Assembly: GCF_900114735.1 (NCBI RefSeq)
Contig: NZ_FOUA01000001.1
Coordinates: forward strand, 632,278-696,277
Length of the DNA: 64,000 nt
Reading direction: 5' to 3'
Origin: Halopseudomonas bauzanensis
GTDB lineage: Bacteria; Pseudomonadota; Gammaproteobacteria; Pseudomonadales; Pseudomonadaceae
Shown here: positions 15,861 through 26,217 of the stretch, in pieces
Layout of the letters: each line of letters starts with the position of its first letter
How positions within the stretch are numbered: position 1 is the stretch's first letter
The notes under the pieces: generated by a model
Seen by the model: the letters and a program-made list of their open reading frames with translations, nothing else
Databases searched by the model: none
What the model was told of the DNA's origin: nothing
Translations under genes and position numbers: made by a program

Positions 15861-18335
15861 CTATTCAGGAATGACAGTAGAGGGTACCAGCGGCCGTTCG
15901 CGCGGATCGGCGATATCGATACCCAGCTGGCGGAAGCGTTCCAGAATGCGTCTATTGATCTCGCGCTGGACACCCCAACGGCCCTTGTCGGTACAGCGCA
16001 TCTGGCCAGCCAAAGTGACCATGGAACCATCCACCGCGTCCACGCCCCAGACTTCCATATCCGCCAGAATCCGTGGTGAGAAAACCGGATCGTTACGCAG
16101 TGCTGCGCCAATCGCCTTCAGTTCTCCGATGGCCTGATTGATATCAGTGTCATAGCTGACGCTGATACGCACAGCCGCATTGCCGAGGCCGCGGTGCGCA
16201 TTGTTGACCGTGGTCACCGAGCTGAACGGCACAATATGCAGCGAGCCATCACCGGCGCGCAGACGCACAGTGCGGATCGACAGGTTTTCCACGGTACCCG
16301 CCACACCGGCGACCGTCACCGAATCGCCAACCTGCATGGCGTTCTCCATCAGCAGGAAGATCCCAGTAATGAAATCCTGCACCAGCTTCTGCGAGCCGAA
16401 ACCAATGGCTACACCTATGATGCTCGCACCAGCGATCAACGGCGTGGTGTTGACGCCGATCTGGTTCAACGCCGTCAGGCCGACGATCAGCGCAATAACC
16501 AGAAACAGCCCGGCGCGGAGCATGGGCAGAAGTGTATTGAGGCGCGCCGCACGTAACAGGTCGCCCTGCTCACGCCAGCGGGCAATACGCCGCTCAACGG
16601 AGACGTTGGTCGCTTGCCAGACCACCAGTGCAATCGCCACAGCAATGACAATGGTGACAAAAGCGGAAGCCAGGCTGCTACCAATGGTGCCAGGTGCAAA
16701 CCATTGCAACGCATTCAGCCCCCAGGCCTGCAGCAGCGCAACCAGGGTGGCTACCGTAATCACCAGCGAGACCAACCAACGCAGCAGCGGGTAGTACTGC
16801 TCGGCAAGCTGACTGCGCAGATTGGCCGAACTATCCGGGCTGGGCTCATCCGACACATCCTCGCTGATACCCGCCAAACGCCCCAGGGCCCCCAGCGCCA
16901 ATACAGCGGCCAGCCGGCCCAATACAATGATGGCGGCGGAAATGCCGATGAACTCCAGCAATTTGGTGAAGCCATCTTCGATGCGCAGCGCCCAGACCAC
17001 CCAGCCGCCCATGATCAACACCGCCATCAACAGCGGCCAGACACCCGCCAGCCAGCGTCGCAACGCATATGCTGCACCGTCACGCTCGGGTGAACCGGCG
17101 ATCCACACGGCCACCGGCTGGCGGAAACGAAACACCAGAAAGATCAGGGCCAGATGCACCATCAGGGAGGTCGTTTTGACAATCACCAGCTGGGCCTCGG
17201 GGTCGGTGCCGAGGATGCCAAGTGCATTACCAGTCGCGACACCAAAGGTCGCTAGAACAACCAGCCGACGCGTCCACCGATGTATCTGCTCAGCGGCGAA
17301 ATCGCCCACCTGGATGATACGCAGGCAGGCATCCTTTGGTGCCAGCAACAGGCGCACCACGGCCATGACGACACGGGTGATCACATAGGCGTAAACAAAC
17401 TCACGAGTCACCAGATGGGTACGCGCATCCAGTCCCGGCAACAGCTGCAGGACCAGCGCCGCGATGCCAAAAAACAGCCCCAATGGCAACAGATCCAGTA
17501 CGAAGCCGGCCAGGGCAAAGGGCAATCGGCGCAATGCCTTCAGTTCGGATTCGACGGGGGAAGCAGCAGTCGAGGCCGCGGCAGTGGCGACTGCCGCTGA
17601 AGCGGCCCCGTTGGCAGACTCCACGGGCGAGTCTGCAGCGGAAGCATGGGGACCGACCGGTACTGCTTCCACATACTCAACCCCATCGCGCTGAGTCTGA
17701 ACCAGCGCAGTGCTGTTATCCAGCGGACGCAGTGCAGCAAGGGCAACAGGGTCGGTGGTATCCGGAGCAGATACGGGAACAGATACAGGCGCGGGCGCCC
17801 GCAACTCTGCCTGGTTGGCGCTGGTCAACAGGCTGCGCACAGATCTGCGCAACGCGCGGCGCAGCAGCCATTCCAGACAAAAGCCGACGCCAAAGACGAT
17901 AGTCAGATCCATCAGCGTCTGCAGCGCCAACATGCGCCCCACCTCATTGAGGAAGGTGGCCTGGAACCAGGCGGGCAGATCAGCCAGCGCCCGGGCAATC
18001 CGCACCAGCTGTGCATGCAGCCCATCAGCCCAATCACCGACTTGATCCATGGTGCGCGCAACCAGACCACCAGCTTCCAGCGGCACTATGGCGCTTAACG
18101 GCGACTCCTCCACAGCCGGCGCTTCATCATCGGCCGGCGCCTCGCTGGCTATAACCTCCAGCGCCCGCACCACCTCATTCCGCCGCTCGTCATCCTGCAG
18201 CGTATCAAGCACCTGTCGCGCTTGTGCCGGGTCCAGCTCTTTTTGGTCAGCCGTTTGTGCCGACACCGCAGCGACCGGCATGAACAGCAGAGCCAGCATC
18301 AACACAACAAACCCAGGCAGTTTCGATCTCAGCAT
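15861..18335 (-). CDS. Large MscS-family mechanosensitive channel (YbiO-like)
   Basis: Tension-gated membrane channel. After a signal peptide (about 1-27) there is a periplasmic helical region of roughly 120 residues. Then comes an Ala/Ser-rich linker (about 235-275), several membrane helices, and the MscS core near the C-terminus: the pore helix region (AGASIIGVAIGFGSQKLVQDF) followed by the beta domain (GDSVTVAGVAGTVENLSIRTVRLR) and the cytoplasmic cage. The length (824 residues) and long periplasmic extension resemble E. coli YbiO. The ATG at 18335 with GGACGGAT upstream is preferred to an earlier GTG that would precede the signal peptide. It is monocistronic or co-transcribed with the adenine deaminase gene, 85 bases upstream. 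Confidence 0.88.
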   Translation of the reverse strand: MLRSKLPGFVVLMLALLFMPVAAVSAQTADQKELDPAQARQVLDTLQDDERRNEVVRALEVIASEAPADDEAPAVEESPLSAIVPLEAGGLVARTMDQVGDWADGLHAQLVRIARALADLPAWFQATFLNEVGRMLALQTLMDLTIVFGVGFCLEWLLRRALRRSVRSLLTSANQAELRAPAPVSVPVSAPDTTDPVALAALRPLDNSTALVQTQRDGVEYVEAVPVGPHASAADSPVESANGAASAAVATAAASTAASPVESELKALRRLPFALAGFVLDLLPLGLFFGIAALVLQLLPGLDARTHLVTREFVYAYVITRVVMAVVRLLLAPKDACLRIIQVGDFAAEQIHRWTRRLVVLATFGVATGNALGILGTDPEAQLVIVKTTSLMVHLALIFLVFRFRQPVAVWIAGSPERDGAAYALRRWLAGVWPLLMAVLIMGGWVVWALRIEDGFTKLLEFIGISAAIIVLGRLAAVLALGALGRLAGISEDVSDEPSPDSSANLRSQLAEQYYPLLRWLVSLVITVATLVALLQAWGLNALQWFAPGTIGSSLASAFVTIVIAVAIALVVWQATNVSVERRIARWREQGDLLRAARLNTLLPMLRAGLFLVIALIVGLTALNQIGVNTTPLIAGASIIGVAIGFGSQKLVQDFITGIFLLMENAMQVGDSVTVAGVAGTVENLSIRTVRLRAGDGSLHIVPFSSVTTVNNAHRGLGNAAVRISVSYDTDINQAIGELKAIGAALRNDPVFSPRILADMEVWGVDAVDGSMVTLAGQMRCTDKGRWGVQREINRRILERFRQLGIDIADPRERPLVPSTVIPE

Positions 18336-18420
18336 AATATCCGTCCAATAAACATTGCCGGTCCGCCAGGCAGGCCAGCTGTTCACTATTCGAGCCTGCC
18401 CAGGCCTTTGGGGTTCAGCT

Positions 18421-19392
<972 letters not shown>

Positions 19393-19411
19393 CTATGCCA
19401 CCAGTAGAAAC

Positions 19412-19450
19412 AAAAAAGCCCCACACCGTTTTCAGGTTGTGGGGCTTTTT
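19412..19450 (-). terminator. Intrinsic terminator after tRNA-Ser
   Basis: A GC-rich stem (AAAAGCCCCACA pairing with TGTGGGGCTTTT) with a loop of about ten bases is flanked by A-run and T-run. On the minus strand it ends in six T residues, so it should stop the purC/tRNA-Ser transcript before the adenine deaminase gene. The symmetric tract would also allow action on the plus strand. Confidence 0.9.
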
Positions 19451-19498
19451 GTCTGATAGCAATCAAAAACTGTCGAAGTCATTGATTACCACGTCATA

Positions 19499-19588
19499 TG
19501 GCGGAGAGCCAGGGATTCGAACCCTGGGTACCCTTGCGGGTACAACGGATTTCGAATCCGTCCCGTTCGACCACTCCGGCAACTCTCC
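19499..19588 (-). tRNA. tRNA-Ser (anticodon CGA)
   Basis: Class II tRNA with a long variable arm. The acceptor stem GGAGAGT/GCTCTCC closes the molecule, the anticodon loop TTCGAAA presents CGA (reads UCG), the variable arm is a GTACCC/GGGTAC-type stem, the T-arm contains GGTTCGAATCC, and the 3' CCA is encoded. It lies 45 bases after purC and directly before a strong terminator. This is the same neighbourhood as in P. aeruginosa. Confidence 0.97.
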
Positions 19589-19632
19589 AAGTCGGCGCGC
19601 ATCATAGCAGCTTCGCTGCGGCCGTTAAAGGG

Positions 19633-20346
19633 TCAGGACAGCGGAACACCCAGTCTTTGAGCGACTTCTTCATAGGCTTCGATGACGCCGCCGAGGCCCT
19701 GGCGGAAGCGGTCCTTGTCCATCTTCTTGCGGGTTTCCTTGTCCCACAGGCGGCAGCCGTCGGGGCTGAATTCATCGCCGAGGACGACGTCACCCTTGAA
19801 CAGGCCAAACTCCAGCTTGAAGTCCACCAGCAGCAGGCCGGCGTCATCGAATAGCTGCTTGAGAACGTCATTGACCTGCAGGGTCAGTTCACGCATGCGC
19901 TGCAGTTGCTCGGCTGTAGCCCAGCCGAAGGTGACGACATGGGATTCGTTGATGAAGGGGTCGCCTTTGGCGTCGTCCTTGAGGAAGAGTTCAAAGGTCG
20001 GCGGCAGCAACTCTTTGCCCTCTTCAATGCCCAGGCGCTTGACCAGGCTGCCGGCCGCGTAATTGCGCACCACACATTCAACCGGGACCATGTCCAGTTT
20101 CTTGACCAGACATTCGGTGTCGGACAACAGCTTGTCGAACTGGGTCGGAATGCCGGAGTCCTGCAGTTTCTGCATGATGAAGGCATTGAAGCGGTTGTTG
20201 ACCATGCCCTTGCGTTCCAGCTGTTCGATCTTCTTGCCATCGAAGGCCGAGGTGTCGTTGCGGAACAGCAGGATGAGGCGATCCGGATCATCGGTGGTAT
20301 AAACCGACTTGGCCTTGCCGCGGTAGAGTTCTGTGCGTTTTTCCAT
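19633..20346 (-). CDS. purC: Phosphoribosylaminoimidazole-succinocarboxamide synthase PurC
   Basis: SAICAR synthetase, which joins CAIR with aspartate in de novo purine synthesis. The 237-residue protein has the family signatures: [31 protein letters not shown] at the N-terminus (given here only as a recognisable block), [13 protein letters not shown], and LVDFKLEFG with [12 protein letters not shown] near the C-terminus. It is of standard length. The ATG overlaps the stop of the upstream MBL hydrolase gene by one base (TAATG). It is the last protein gene of dapA-bamC-MBL-purC, followed by tRNA-Ser. Confidence 0.97.
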   Translation of the reverse strand: MEKRTELYRGKAKSVYTTDDPDRLILLFRNDTSAFDGKKIEQLERKGMVNNRFNAFIMQKLQDSGIPTQFDKLLSDTECLVKKLDMVPVECVVRNYAAGSLVKRLGIEEGKELLPPTFELFLKDDAKGDPFINESHVVTFGWATAEQLQRMRELTLQVNDVLKQLFDDAGLLLVDFKLEFGLFKGDVVLGDEFSPDGCRLWDKETRKKMDKDRFRQGLGGVIEAYEEVAQRLGVPLS

Positions 20347-21143
20347 TATCGGCTCCCGATATGCGCCAAATGAGGTTGGGTATTACCTGTAATGTCCTGC
20401 CACGGCAGGCCATGATTCTGTACTGCCAGCCGCAGCTCGCCCTCCCAGCCATCCAGTACTCTGGACAACTCGCCGAGGGCCAGCTCCGGTCGGTTGTTCT
20501 TTTCGCTGATATGGGCGATCGCGACGTATTTCAGCGCGCTCATGTCGATCGCTTCGAGCAATCCCGCAGCCTGCTGATTGCTCAGATGGCCGAGCTGACC
20601 GCCAACCCGAGCCCGCAAAAAAGGCGGATAAGGTCCGTTGGCCAGCATCAGCGGATCATAGTTGGCTTCGAGAAAAAGCGCATCCAGACCGCTGTACATT
20701 TCCGTAATCAACGGAGTGATCATACCGGTGTCGGTTAGCACACCCAGGCGATGACTACCGCTATCGAAGATGAACTGGCAGGGCTCGCGCGCGTCATGGG
20801 GTACCGGCACCGGGGTGACCCGGATTTCGCCGATAACCAACTCCTGACCAAAACGGATCAACTCCACCGGCAACGCCGTCTCACCCATGCCCAGATAGGT
20901 GCCAGCGGTCATGTACACCGGCAGACGATAGCGCTGCGCCAGACGCTCGACACCCTTGATGTGATCAGAGTGTTCATGGGTGACCAGTATCGCGGTCAGC
21001 TGATGCGGGCTCAGCCCCGCTGCGGCCAGCCGTTGCTCGGTGGCGCGCAGACTGAAGCCGCAATCCACCAGCAGCCGGGTCCGGCCATATTCAATCAGAG
21101 TGGCGTTGCCCCGACTGCCACTCCCGAGCGAGCAATAGCGCAT
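20346..21143 (-). CDS. Metallo-beta-lactamase fold hydrolase (YycJ-like)
   Basis: Cytoplasmic metal-dependent hydrolase of the MBL superfamily, 265 residues. The start [20 protein letters not shown] and the metal motif [10 protein letters not shown] place it in the YycJ/WalJ-like group related to nucleases and phosphodiesterases. Further metal positions appear in TDTG, EANYD and AHISEKN. The biochemical substrate in Pseudomonas is not established to my knowledge. It sits between bamC (stop two bases upstream) and purC (one-base overlap), so it is co-translated with housekeeping genes. Confidence 0.85.
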   Translation of the reverse strand: MRYCSLGSGSRGNATLIEYGRTRLLVDCGFSLRATEQRLAAAGLSPHQLTAILVTHEHSDHIKGVERLAQRYRLPVYMTAGTYLGMGETALPVELIRFGQELVIGEIRVTPVPVPHDAREPCQFIFDSGSHRLGVLTDTGMITPLITEMYSGLDALFLEANYDPLMLANGPYPPFLRARVGGQLGHLSNQQAAGLLEAIDMSALKYVAIAHISEKNNRPELALGELSRVLDGWEGELRLAVQNHGLPWQDITGNTQPHLAHIGSR

Positions 21144-21144
21144 T

Positions 21145-22254
21145 TCAGTTCAGGTTGTCGTGGATCCGGCGGAGCAGTTCCCTGGCCTGGCTGGAATCGG
21201 TGCTGGTATCGATACTGTCTTCCACAGTGACCTGGATACGGTTGCCCACCGGCGTCAGTCGTACCTGGGTGCGCTGCGCGTTGTCCTGCTCAGGCTTGGC
21301 GTCACGGCCGAACAGCCGGCCGAAGAAACCGGGCTTGTCCGCCTCGGCGCTCTGATCGGGATTGACGTAGTAGACACCCGCGCTGCGGTTGATATCGGCG
21401 ATCTGCACGTCCGCCTTGGCCAGTGCCTGACCCACCGCCGCCCAGGCGCGGTTGAAATCGGTCGACATGTTCAGCACCGGATTGCCGGCACCGTCCTGAT
21501 CCAGCGTAGTGCGGCGAGCCGCTGGTGCTTCATCGACTGTCGACAGGGCTGCCGAATCCAGCTCACCGGCCTGGCTCAGGTAGGTTTCCAACTCGGCCAG
21601 CAGGGCACGCTCGAGGTTGCTGTTGTCCGAGACCGAAGGCCATTCGCTGCGGTCGCTGCCCTGGCTGCGCTGCATGTGCAGCACCTTGATTTCGCTGCTG
21701 CCGGATTGCACGCCCGGCTCCACACGGATGCGGAAGCGCTGTTCCTGCCCATCAGTGCGGCGATTGGCACCGACCGCAGGCAGCAGCCGGCGCATCAGCG
21801 GGTTATCGGCATCCTGGTCAAAGGCCAGCCAGCCGGTTTCCATTTCGCCGATGGTGGTGGACTCGGTAGCAACCGGCACCCGGTATTCACTGAGGAACTG
21901 ACGCACCTGCGGCCACAGACTGGTCGGTGCGCGCTGCGCCTGCAACCAGCGCTCGCCGCCATTCTGCTGCATGGAGTATTCACTGAAATCCGCAGCGACG
22001 CTCAGCCCCTGGGGCCGCGGCAGTTCGAACTTACCTTCACTGGTGCTGGCGCCGCGCTGGCCGGGTACCGGCAGCAAATCGCCGATGGGCTTGCTGTTCA
22101 ATTCGGCCGGGACCGTCATTCTCGGCTCCACCACAGCGGTGCGGTAATCGGAACCCCGATCACGGAAATAGCCGTCTTCGCCGAACAGGTAGCCACAGCC
22201 GCTCAGGCCGGCGCTGATCATTACCAGGGTCAGTGCGTTGAGCACAGGCTTCAT
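21145..22254 (-). CDS. bamC: Outer-membrane protein assembly lipoprotein BamC
   Basis: Lipoprotein of the BAM complex that inserts beta-barrel proteins into the outer membrane. The 369-residue protein begins with a lipoprotein signal (lipobox LSGC, Cys20), an unstructured stretch, and two helix-grip domains (about 90-200 and 255-369). The position immediately after dapA is the conserved one (old names nlpB/dapX). I choose the ATG at 22254, which has AAGGA eight bases upstream. A longer frame would overlap dapA and place 16 extra residues before the signal peptide. Confidence 0.9.
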   Translation of the reverse strand: MKPVLNALTLVMISAGLSGCGYLFGEDGYFRDRGSDYRTAVVEPRMTVPAELNSKPIGDLLPVPGQRGASTSEGKFELPRPQGLSVAADFSEYSMQQNGGERWLQAQRAPTSLWPQVRQFLSEYRVPVATESTTIGEMETGWLAFDQDADNPLMRRLLPAVGANRRTDGQEQRFRIRVEPGVQSGSSEIKVLHMQRSQGSDRSEWPSVSDNSNLERALLAELETYLSQAGELDSAALSTVDEAPAARRTTLDQDGAGNPVLNMSTDFNRAWAAVGQALAKADVQIADINRSAGVYYVNPDQSAEADKPGFFGRLFGRDAKPEQDNAQRTQVRLTPVGNRIQVTVEDSIDTSTDSSQARELLRRIHDNLN

Positions 22255-22286
22255 TTGGAATTCCTTGATGGTATGGTTCCTCGGAG

Positions 22287-23162
22287 TCACAACAGGCCGC
22301 ACTGCTTCAGGGCCTCACGTACTGCGGGCTGGCAATCTTCACTGAGGCTGGTCAATGGCAGGCGCAGACCGTCATCAACCAGACCCATTTCGTGCAGCGC
22401 CCACTTCACCGGAATCGGGTTGGACTCGATGAACAGCTTTTCGTGCAACGGCATGAGCATATCGTTCAAACGGCGGGCAGTGTCGGCGTCGCCCTGCAAG
22501 GCGGCAACGCACAGATCATGCATCGCCTTGGGGGCGACGTTGGCGGTAACCGAGATATTGCCTTTGCCGCCGAGCAGAATCAGCTCAACTGCGGTCGGGT
22601 CGTCACCGGAATAGATGGCCATGCGCTCACCGACGCGTTCGATCAATTCACGAGCGCGCTGCAGATCGCCGGTGGCTTCCTTGATGCCGATGATGTTGGG
22701 GATGTCAGCCAGCCGCACGACGGTATCGGGCAACATGTCACAGGCAGTACGTCCCGGCACGTTGTACAGGATCTGGGGAATGGCCACCGCCTCGGCAATG
22801 AACTTGAAATGCTGGTAGAGCCCTTCCTGAGTCGGCTTGTTGTAATACGGCGTGACCAGCAGGCAGGCATCGGCGCCCACACTGCGCGCCGCCTCGGTCA
22901 GCTCAACCGCTTCGCTGGTGGAGTTGGCACCGGTGCCGGCAATGACTGGAATACGGCCGGCAACCTGATCTACCACGCGGCGGATGACTTCCTTGTGCTC
23001 GTCCATGTCCAGGGTCGCGGATTCACCGGAGGTGCCCACCGCCACGATGCCATCGGTGCCCTGCTCCAGATGGAAATCGATAAGACGCTCAAGCGCCTGC
23101 CAGTCCAGGCTGCCACGCGAGTCCATGGGGGTTACCAGCGCTACAAGGCTGCCTGAAATCAT
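22287..23162 (-). CDS. dapA: 4-hydroxy-tetrahydrodipicolinate synthase DapA
   Basis: Condenses pyruvate with aspartate semialdehyde, the first committed step of lysine and diaminopimelate synthesis. Catalytic residues align one-to-one with E. coli numbering: Lys161 (Schiff base, IGIKEATG), Tyr133 and Arg138 (ILYNVPGRT), and Thr44 (GTSGES). It is full length at 291 residues. It is the first gene of dapA-bamC-MBL-purC, divergent from the gcvR-like gene across about 200 bases that should hold both promoters. Confidence 0.98.
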   Translation of the reverse strand: MISGSLVALVTPMDSRGSLDWQALERLIDFHLEQGTDGIVAVGTSGESATLDMDEHKEVIRRVVDQVAGRIPVIAGTGANSTSEAVELTEAARSVGADACLLVTPYYNKPTQEGLYQHFKFIAEAVAIPQILYNVPGRTACDMLPDTVVRLADIPNIIGIKEATGDLQRARELIERVGERMAIYSGDDPTAVELILLGGKGNISVTANVAPKAMHDLCVAALQGDADTARRLNDMLMPLHEKLFIESNPIPVKWALHEMGLVDDGLRLPLTSLSEDCQPAVREALKQCGLL

Positions 23163-23365
23163 GCAAGGGGCTCCACAAGGTATACGTTAATCGGCAATGG
23201 TACTTTCGCCATGGGTTCAGCACAAGGGAGGCCGGCTTCGTTAAGCGCTGCAGGGCAATAAAACTGATGGTTGAACCGCCGACGACAGACAGGGACAATA
23301 GACAGCTTGTCGCAACGCCATCATGCTGACGTCACGACCCGGCAATTCAGTCTTCGAGGAATCTT

Positions 23366-23923
23366 ATGTCCACAGTGCCCAGCCCCCGGGAGCAATTCCT
23401 GGTGATCAATGCCATGGGGCAGCAAACCACCGCTCTGGCCAGCATGCTGACCCGCCTGTGCATGGAGCAGCGCTGCCTGATCGTCAGCAGCCGCATGAGC
23501 CGGCACGGCACCTGCACCGCATTGCTGCTGCAGGTCAGCGGCAACTGGGACGCCCTGGCGAGACTGGAAACCCTGCTGCCACCGCTGGCCAAGCGCGAAC
23601 ATTTCACGCTGTCCATGTACCGCAGCAGTGCGCTGGAAGAACGCCCCTCGGCGCTGCCCTACAACGTCTTCGTAACGGCAGCCCAACGCCCCGAACTGGT
23701 CGCTGAACTCTGCGCCTTCTTCCAGCATCTGGAAATTGACATCGAGGAAATGCTCAGCTTTACCTACATGGCTCAGCACACCGGCACCGCCATGTTGAAT
23801 CTGACGCTGACCATTGCCATTCCGGTGAAAACCCAACTGAGCTGGTTGCGCGAGCAGTTCCTCGACTTCTGCGACGAACTCAACCTGGACGCCGTGATGG
23901 AACCCTGGCGTCCCCTTCACTGA
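23366..23923 (+). CDS. GcvR-like ACT-domain regulator
   Basis: A 185-residue protein with two ACT domains (about 10-85 and 97-180) and no DNA-binding motif, matching the glycine-cleavage repressor-type GcvR family that acts by binding a partner activator. The family block VINAMGQQTTALASMLTRLC opens the first ACT domain. GAGGAA precedes the ATG. It is followed 20 bases later by bcp, so the two are likely co-transcribed. The gcvR-bcp pair opposite dapA is the standard Pseudomonas arrangement. Whether it regulates glycine cleavage in Pseudomonas is inferred only from family membership. Confidence 0.8.
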   Translation: MSTVPSPREQFLVINAMGQQTTALASMLTRLCMEQRCLIVSSRMSRHGTCTALLLQVSGNWDALARLETLLPPLAKREHFTLSMYRSSALEERPSALPYNVFVTAAQRPELVAELCAFFQHLEIDIEEMLSFTYMAQHTGTAMLNLTLTIAIPVKTQLSWLREQFLDFCDELNLDAVMEPWRPLH

Positions 23924-23943
23924 TACCGACCGCGAGACTGTCA

Positions 23944-24411
23944 ATGAGCATAAAACTGGATTCCACCCTGCCCGACTTCACCGTGCCGGCCACCAGCGGC
24001 AAGACCGTCACTCTCTCGGAACTGGCCGGCAAGAAGGTGGTGATCTACTTCTACCCCAAGGATCACACCCCTGGCTGCACTACCCAGGGCCAGGACTTTC
24101 GCGACATGCATGACCAGTTTCTGGCAGCCGATACCCTGGTGTTCGGGGTTTCCCGCGATAGCCTGCGCACCCACGAGAATTTTCGCACCAAGCAAAGCTT
24201 CCCTTTCGACTTGATCAGCGACCCAGACGAGAGCCTGTGCCGGCTGTTCGATGTGATCCGCAAGAAGAAGCTGTACGGCAAGGAATACGAAGGCATCGAG
24301 CGCAGTACCTTCCTGATCGACCGCGAGGGCGTATTGCGCCGTGAATGGCGCAAGGTGAAAGTGCCCGACCACGTCGCAGAGGTGCTCGAAGCGGCGCGCG
24401 AACTGGCCTGA
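23944..24411 (+). CDS. bcp: Thioredoxin-dependent peroxiredoxin Bcp (PrxQ), one-Cys form
   Basis: Reduces hydrogen peroxide and organic peroxides in the cytoplasm. The 155-residue protein has the peroxidatic site FYPKDHTPGCTTQ with Cys45. The resolving cysteine found five residues later in E. coli Bcp is replaced by Gln50, so it should work as a one-Cys enzyme or use an external thiol; Cys99 is the only other nearby candidate. The final stop codon touches the stop of the convergent TusA-like gene with no base between. No terminator hairpin is visible there. Confidence 0.94.
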   Translation: MSIKLDSTLPDFTVPATSGKTVTLSELAGKKVVIYFYPKDHTPGCTTQGQDFRDMHDQFLAADTLVFGVSRDSLRTHENFRTKQSFPFDLISDPDESLCRLFDVIRKKKLYGKEYEGIERSTFLIDREGVLRREWRKVKVPDHVAEVLEAARELA

Positions 24412-24666
24412 TCAAGCTTGCGCTTTGCGCAACCAGTAATGAAACTCCCCCTCCTGCTCGCTGGCATGCAACAGAGCATGCCCGGCGAGTTCGGCAAAGC
24501 GGGTGATATCCCGTTGCGAGCCCGCGTCCGTGGCCGTCAGGTGCAATACCTGTCCCGCCTGCATACTGTTCAGCGCCAGCTTGGCGCGCAGCAGCGGTAG
24601 CGGGCAGGATAGCCCGCGGGCATCTACCAACTGGTCAGCCCGCAGTTCACTTTTTTCGTCAACCAT
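24412..24666 (-). CDS. TusA/SirA-like sulfurtransferase
   Basis: Small sulfur-carrier protein of 84 residues. The CPxP motif (Cys21 in LSCPLPLL) that holds persulfide in TusA-family proteins is present within the beta-alpha-beta fold. The orthologous gene at this position in P. aeruginosa has been linked to molybdoenzyme activity and nitrate growth, so sulfur delivery for cofactor synthesis is a reasonable guess. The ATG at 24666 has GGAG seven bases upstream. A longer frame starting at 24756 would overlap the divergent bepA start and is not favoured. Confidence 0.85.
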   Translation of the reverse strand: MVDEKSELRADQLVDARGLSCPLPLLRAKLALNSMQAGQVLHLTATDAGSQRDITRFAELAGHALLHASEQEGEFHYWLRKAQA

Positions 24667-24750
24667 GCTTACACTCCCGTTGAGCCAGCGAGTATACCCT
24701 CGCAGGACGATTGGCAGACAATTGAAACAGAAACGGGTTAGAGTGTTTTC

Positions 24751-26217
24751 ATGCAATGTATCAAAGCGGCCCGCGTGCCTGCCAAAGCGCTACTGTTTTC
24801 ACTGATGACCGCCATCGCGGTGCCGATACCCATGCCGGCAGTCGCGTCCGAGTTCAATCTGCCTTCACTGGGCGACACCAGTTCCTCGATCATGTCCCGC
24901 GAGCAGGAATACCAGCTCGGTCGCGCCTGGCTGTCCATGCTCCGTGGCTCGGTACGCACGCTGGAAGATCCGCTGCTCAAGGATTACATCGAGGGTCACG
25001 TGTTCGGGCTGGCGGAAACCAGCCAGCTGGATGACCGGCGCCTGACCTTCGTCGCAATCGACAGCCCGCAGCTCAACGCCTTCGCTGCCCCCGGCGGCAT
25101 CATCGGGGTCAATGGCGGACTGTTTCTGCATGCCCATACCGAAGCGGAGTTCGCGTCGGTGATGGCTCACGAACTGGCTCACCTGTCGCAACGGCACTTC
25201 GCCCGCGGTCTGCAGCATCAACAGCAGAACCGTATCCCGCTGATGACCGCCATGCTCGCCAGCGTTATCCTCGCCGCCAGTGGCGGTGGCGATGCCGGCT
25301 TCGCTGCCCTGGCCTCGACCCAGGCGGCGGCAATTCAGGAGCAGCGGCGTTTTTCCCGACAGAATGAACAAGAGGCCGACCGCATTGGTCTGCTCAACCT
25401 GCAACAGGCGGGTTTCGATCCCAACGCCATGCCGGAGATGTTCGAGCGGCTGGCCAAGTTGAGCCGCTTCAGCCGTACCCCGCCGGAGTTCCTGCTGACG
25501 CACCCGGTCAACCAGTCACGGATTGCCGACTCGCGCAACCGCGCCGGACAACTCAGCAATGATGGCCGCCAGGACAGCTTGTATTATCAGATGATGCGCG
25601 CCCGCGTGCAGCTGTTCTATGAAGACAGCCCCGGTCTGGCGGCGCAGCGCTTTCGCGCACTGCTGGACGAGCATCAGGGCGAGCATGCCGCGGCGCGCTA
25701 CGGTTTGGCCCTGGCCTTGATCCGTAGCGGCCAGGCAGACGAGGCGGCGCAGGAGCTGGATCCGCTGTTGGCACAGCACCCCGATAACATCGCCGTGCAA
25801 CTGGCCAAAGTCGAGCTCGACAGCAGTCAGGGGCACCAGAATGAGGCGCTGACGCGTCTCGATAACCTGCTCAAGACCCGACCCGACAGCTACCCTCTGC
25901 TGAATGCCAAGGCCGATATCCTGTTGCGCCAACGCGACTATACCGGCGCCGAGCGGGTGACCGATCGGCTGGCGCGGCTGCGCCCCGAGGATCCGGACGT
26001 GTGGTATCTGGTATCAGAGATCCGCGGTCTGGCGAAGAATATCCTGGGTGTGCACCAGGCCCGGGCGGAATACTTCATGCTCGCCGGCGATCTGGATCAG
26101 GCCGACCAACAGTTGGATCAGGCGCTCAAGCGCACCGACAACTTCGTGGAAAGCTCCCGCATCAACGCGCGCAAGGAAGAAGTCGCGCGTCGGCGGGAGA
26201 TCCTCAAGGGTTTCTGA
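24751..26217 (+). CDS. bepA: Periplasmic M48 metalloprotease with TPR repeats (BepA-like)
   Basis: Zinc protease/chaperone that assists or degrades stalled outer-membrane proteins at the BAM complex. It has a signal peptide (about 1-33), the catalytic HELAH at 140-144, the third zinc ligand region NEQEAD (205-210), and a C-terminal half made of TPR repeats (about 285-485). The length of 488 residues agrees with BepA/YfgC. The gene is divergent from the TusA-like gene and abuts the convergent nadA stop exactly, leaving no intergenic base. Confidence 0.92.
   Translation: MQCIKAARVPAKALLFSLMTAIAVPIPMPAVASEFNLPSLGDTSSSIMSREQEYQLGRAWLSMLRGSVRTLEDPLLKDYIEGHVFGLAETSQLDDRRLTFVAIDSPQLNAFAAPGGIIGVNGGLFLHAHTEAEFASVMAHELAHLSQRHFARGLQHQQQNRIPLMTAMLASVILAASGGGDAGFAALASTQAAAIQEQRRFSRQNEQEADRIGLLNLQQAGFDPNAMPEMFERLAKLSRFSRTPPEFLLTHPVNQSRIADSRNRAGQLSNDGRQDSLYYQMMRARVQLFYEDSPGLAAQRFRALLDEHQGEHAAARYGLALALIRSGQADEAAQELDPLLAQHPDNIAVQLAKVELDSSQGHQNEALTRLDNLLKTRPDSYPLLNAKADILLRQRDYTGAERVTDRLARLRPEDPDVWYLVSEIRGLAKNILGVHQARAEYFMLAGDLDQADQQLDQALKRTDNFVESSRINARKEEVARRREILKGF

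Noticed and set aside
21160..22614. A 484-codon open frame opposite bamC and dapA
   Set aside because: Crosses two real genes in antisense and has no recognisable domain.
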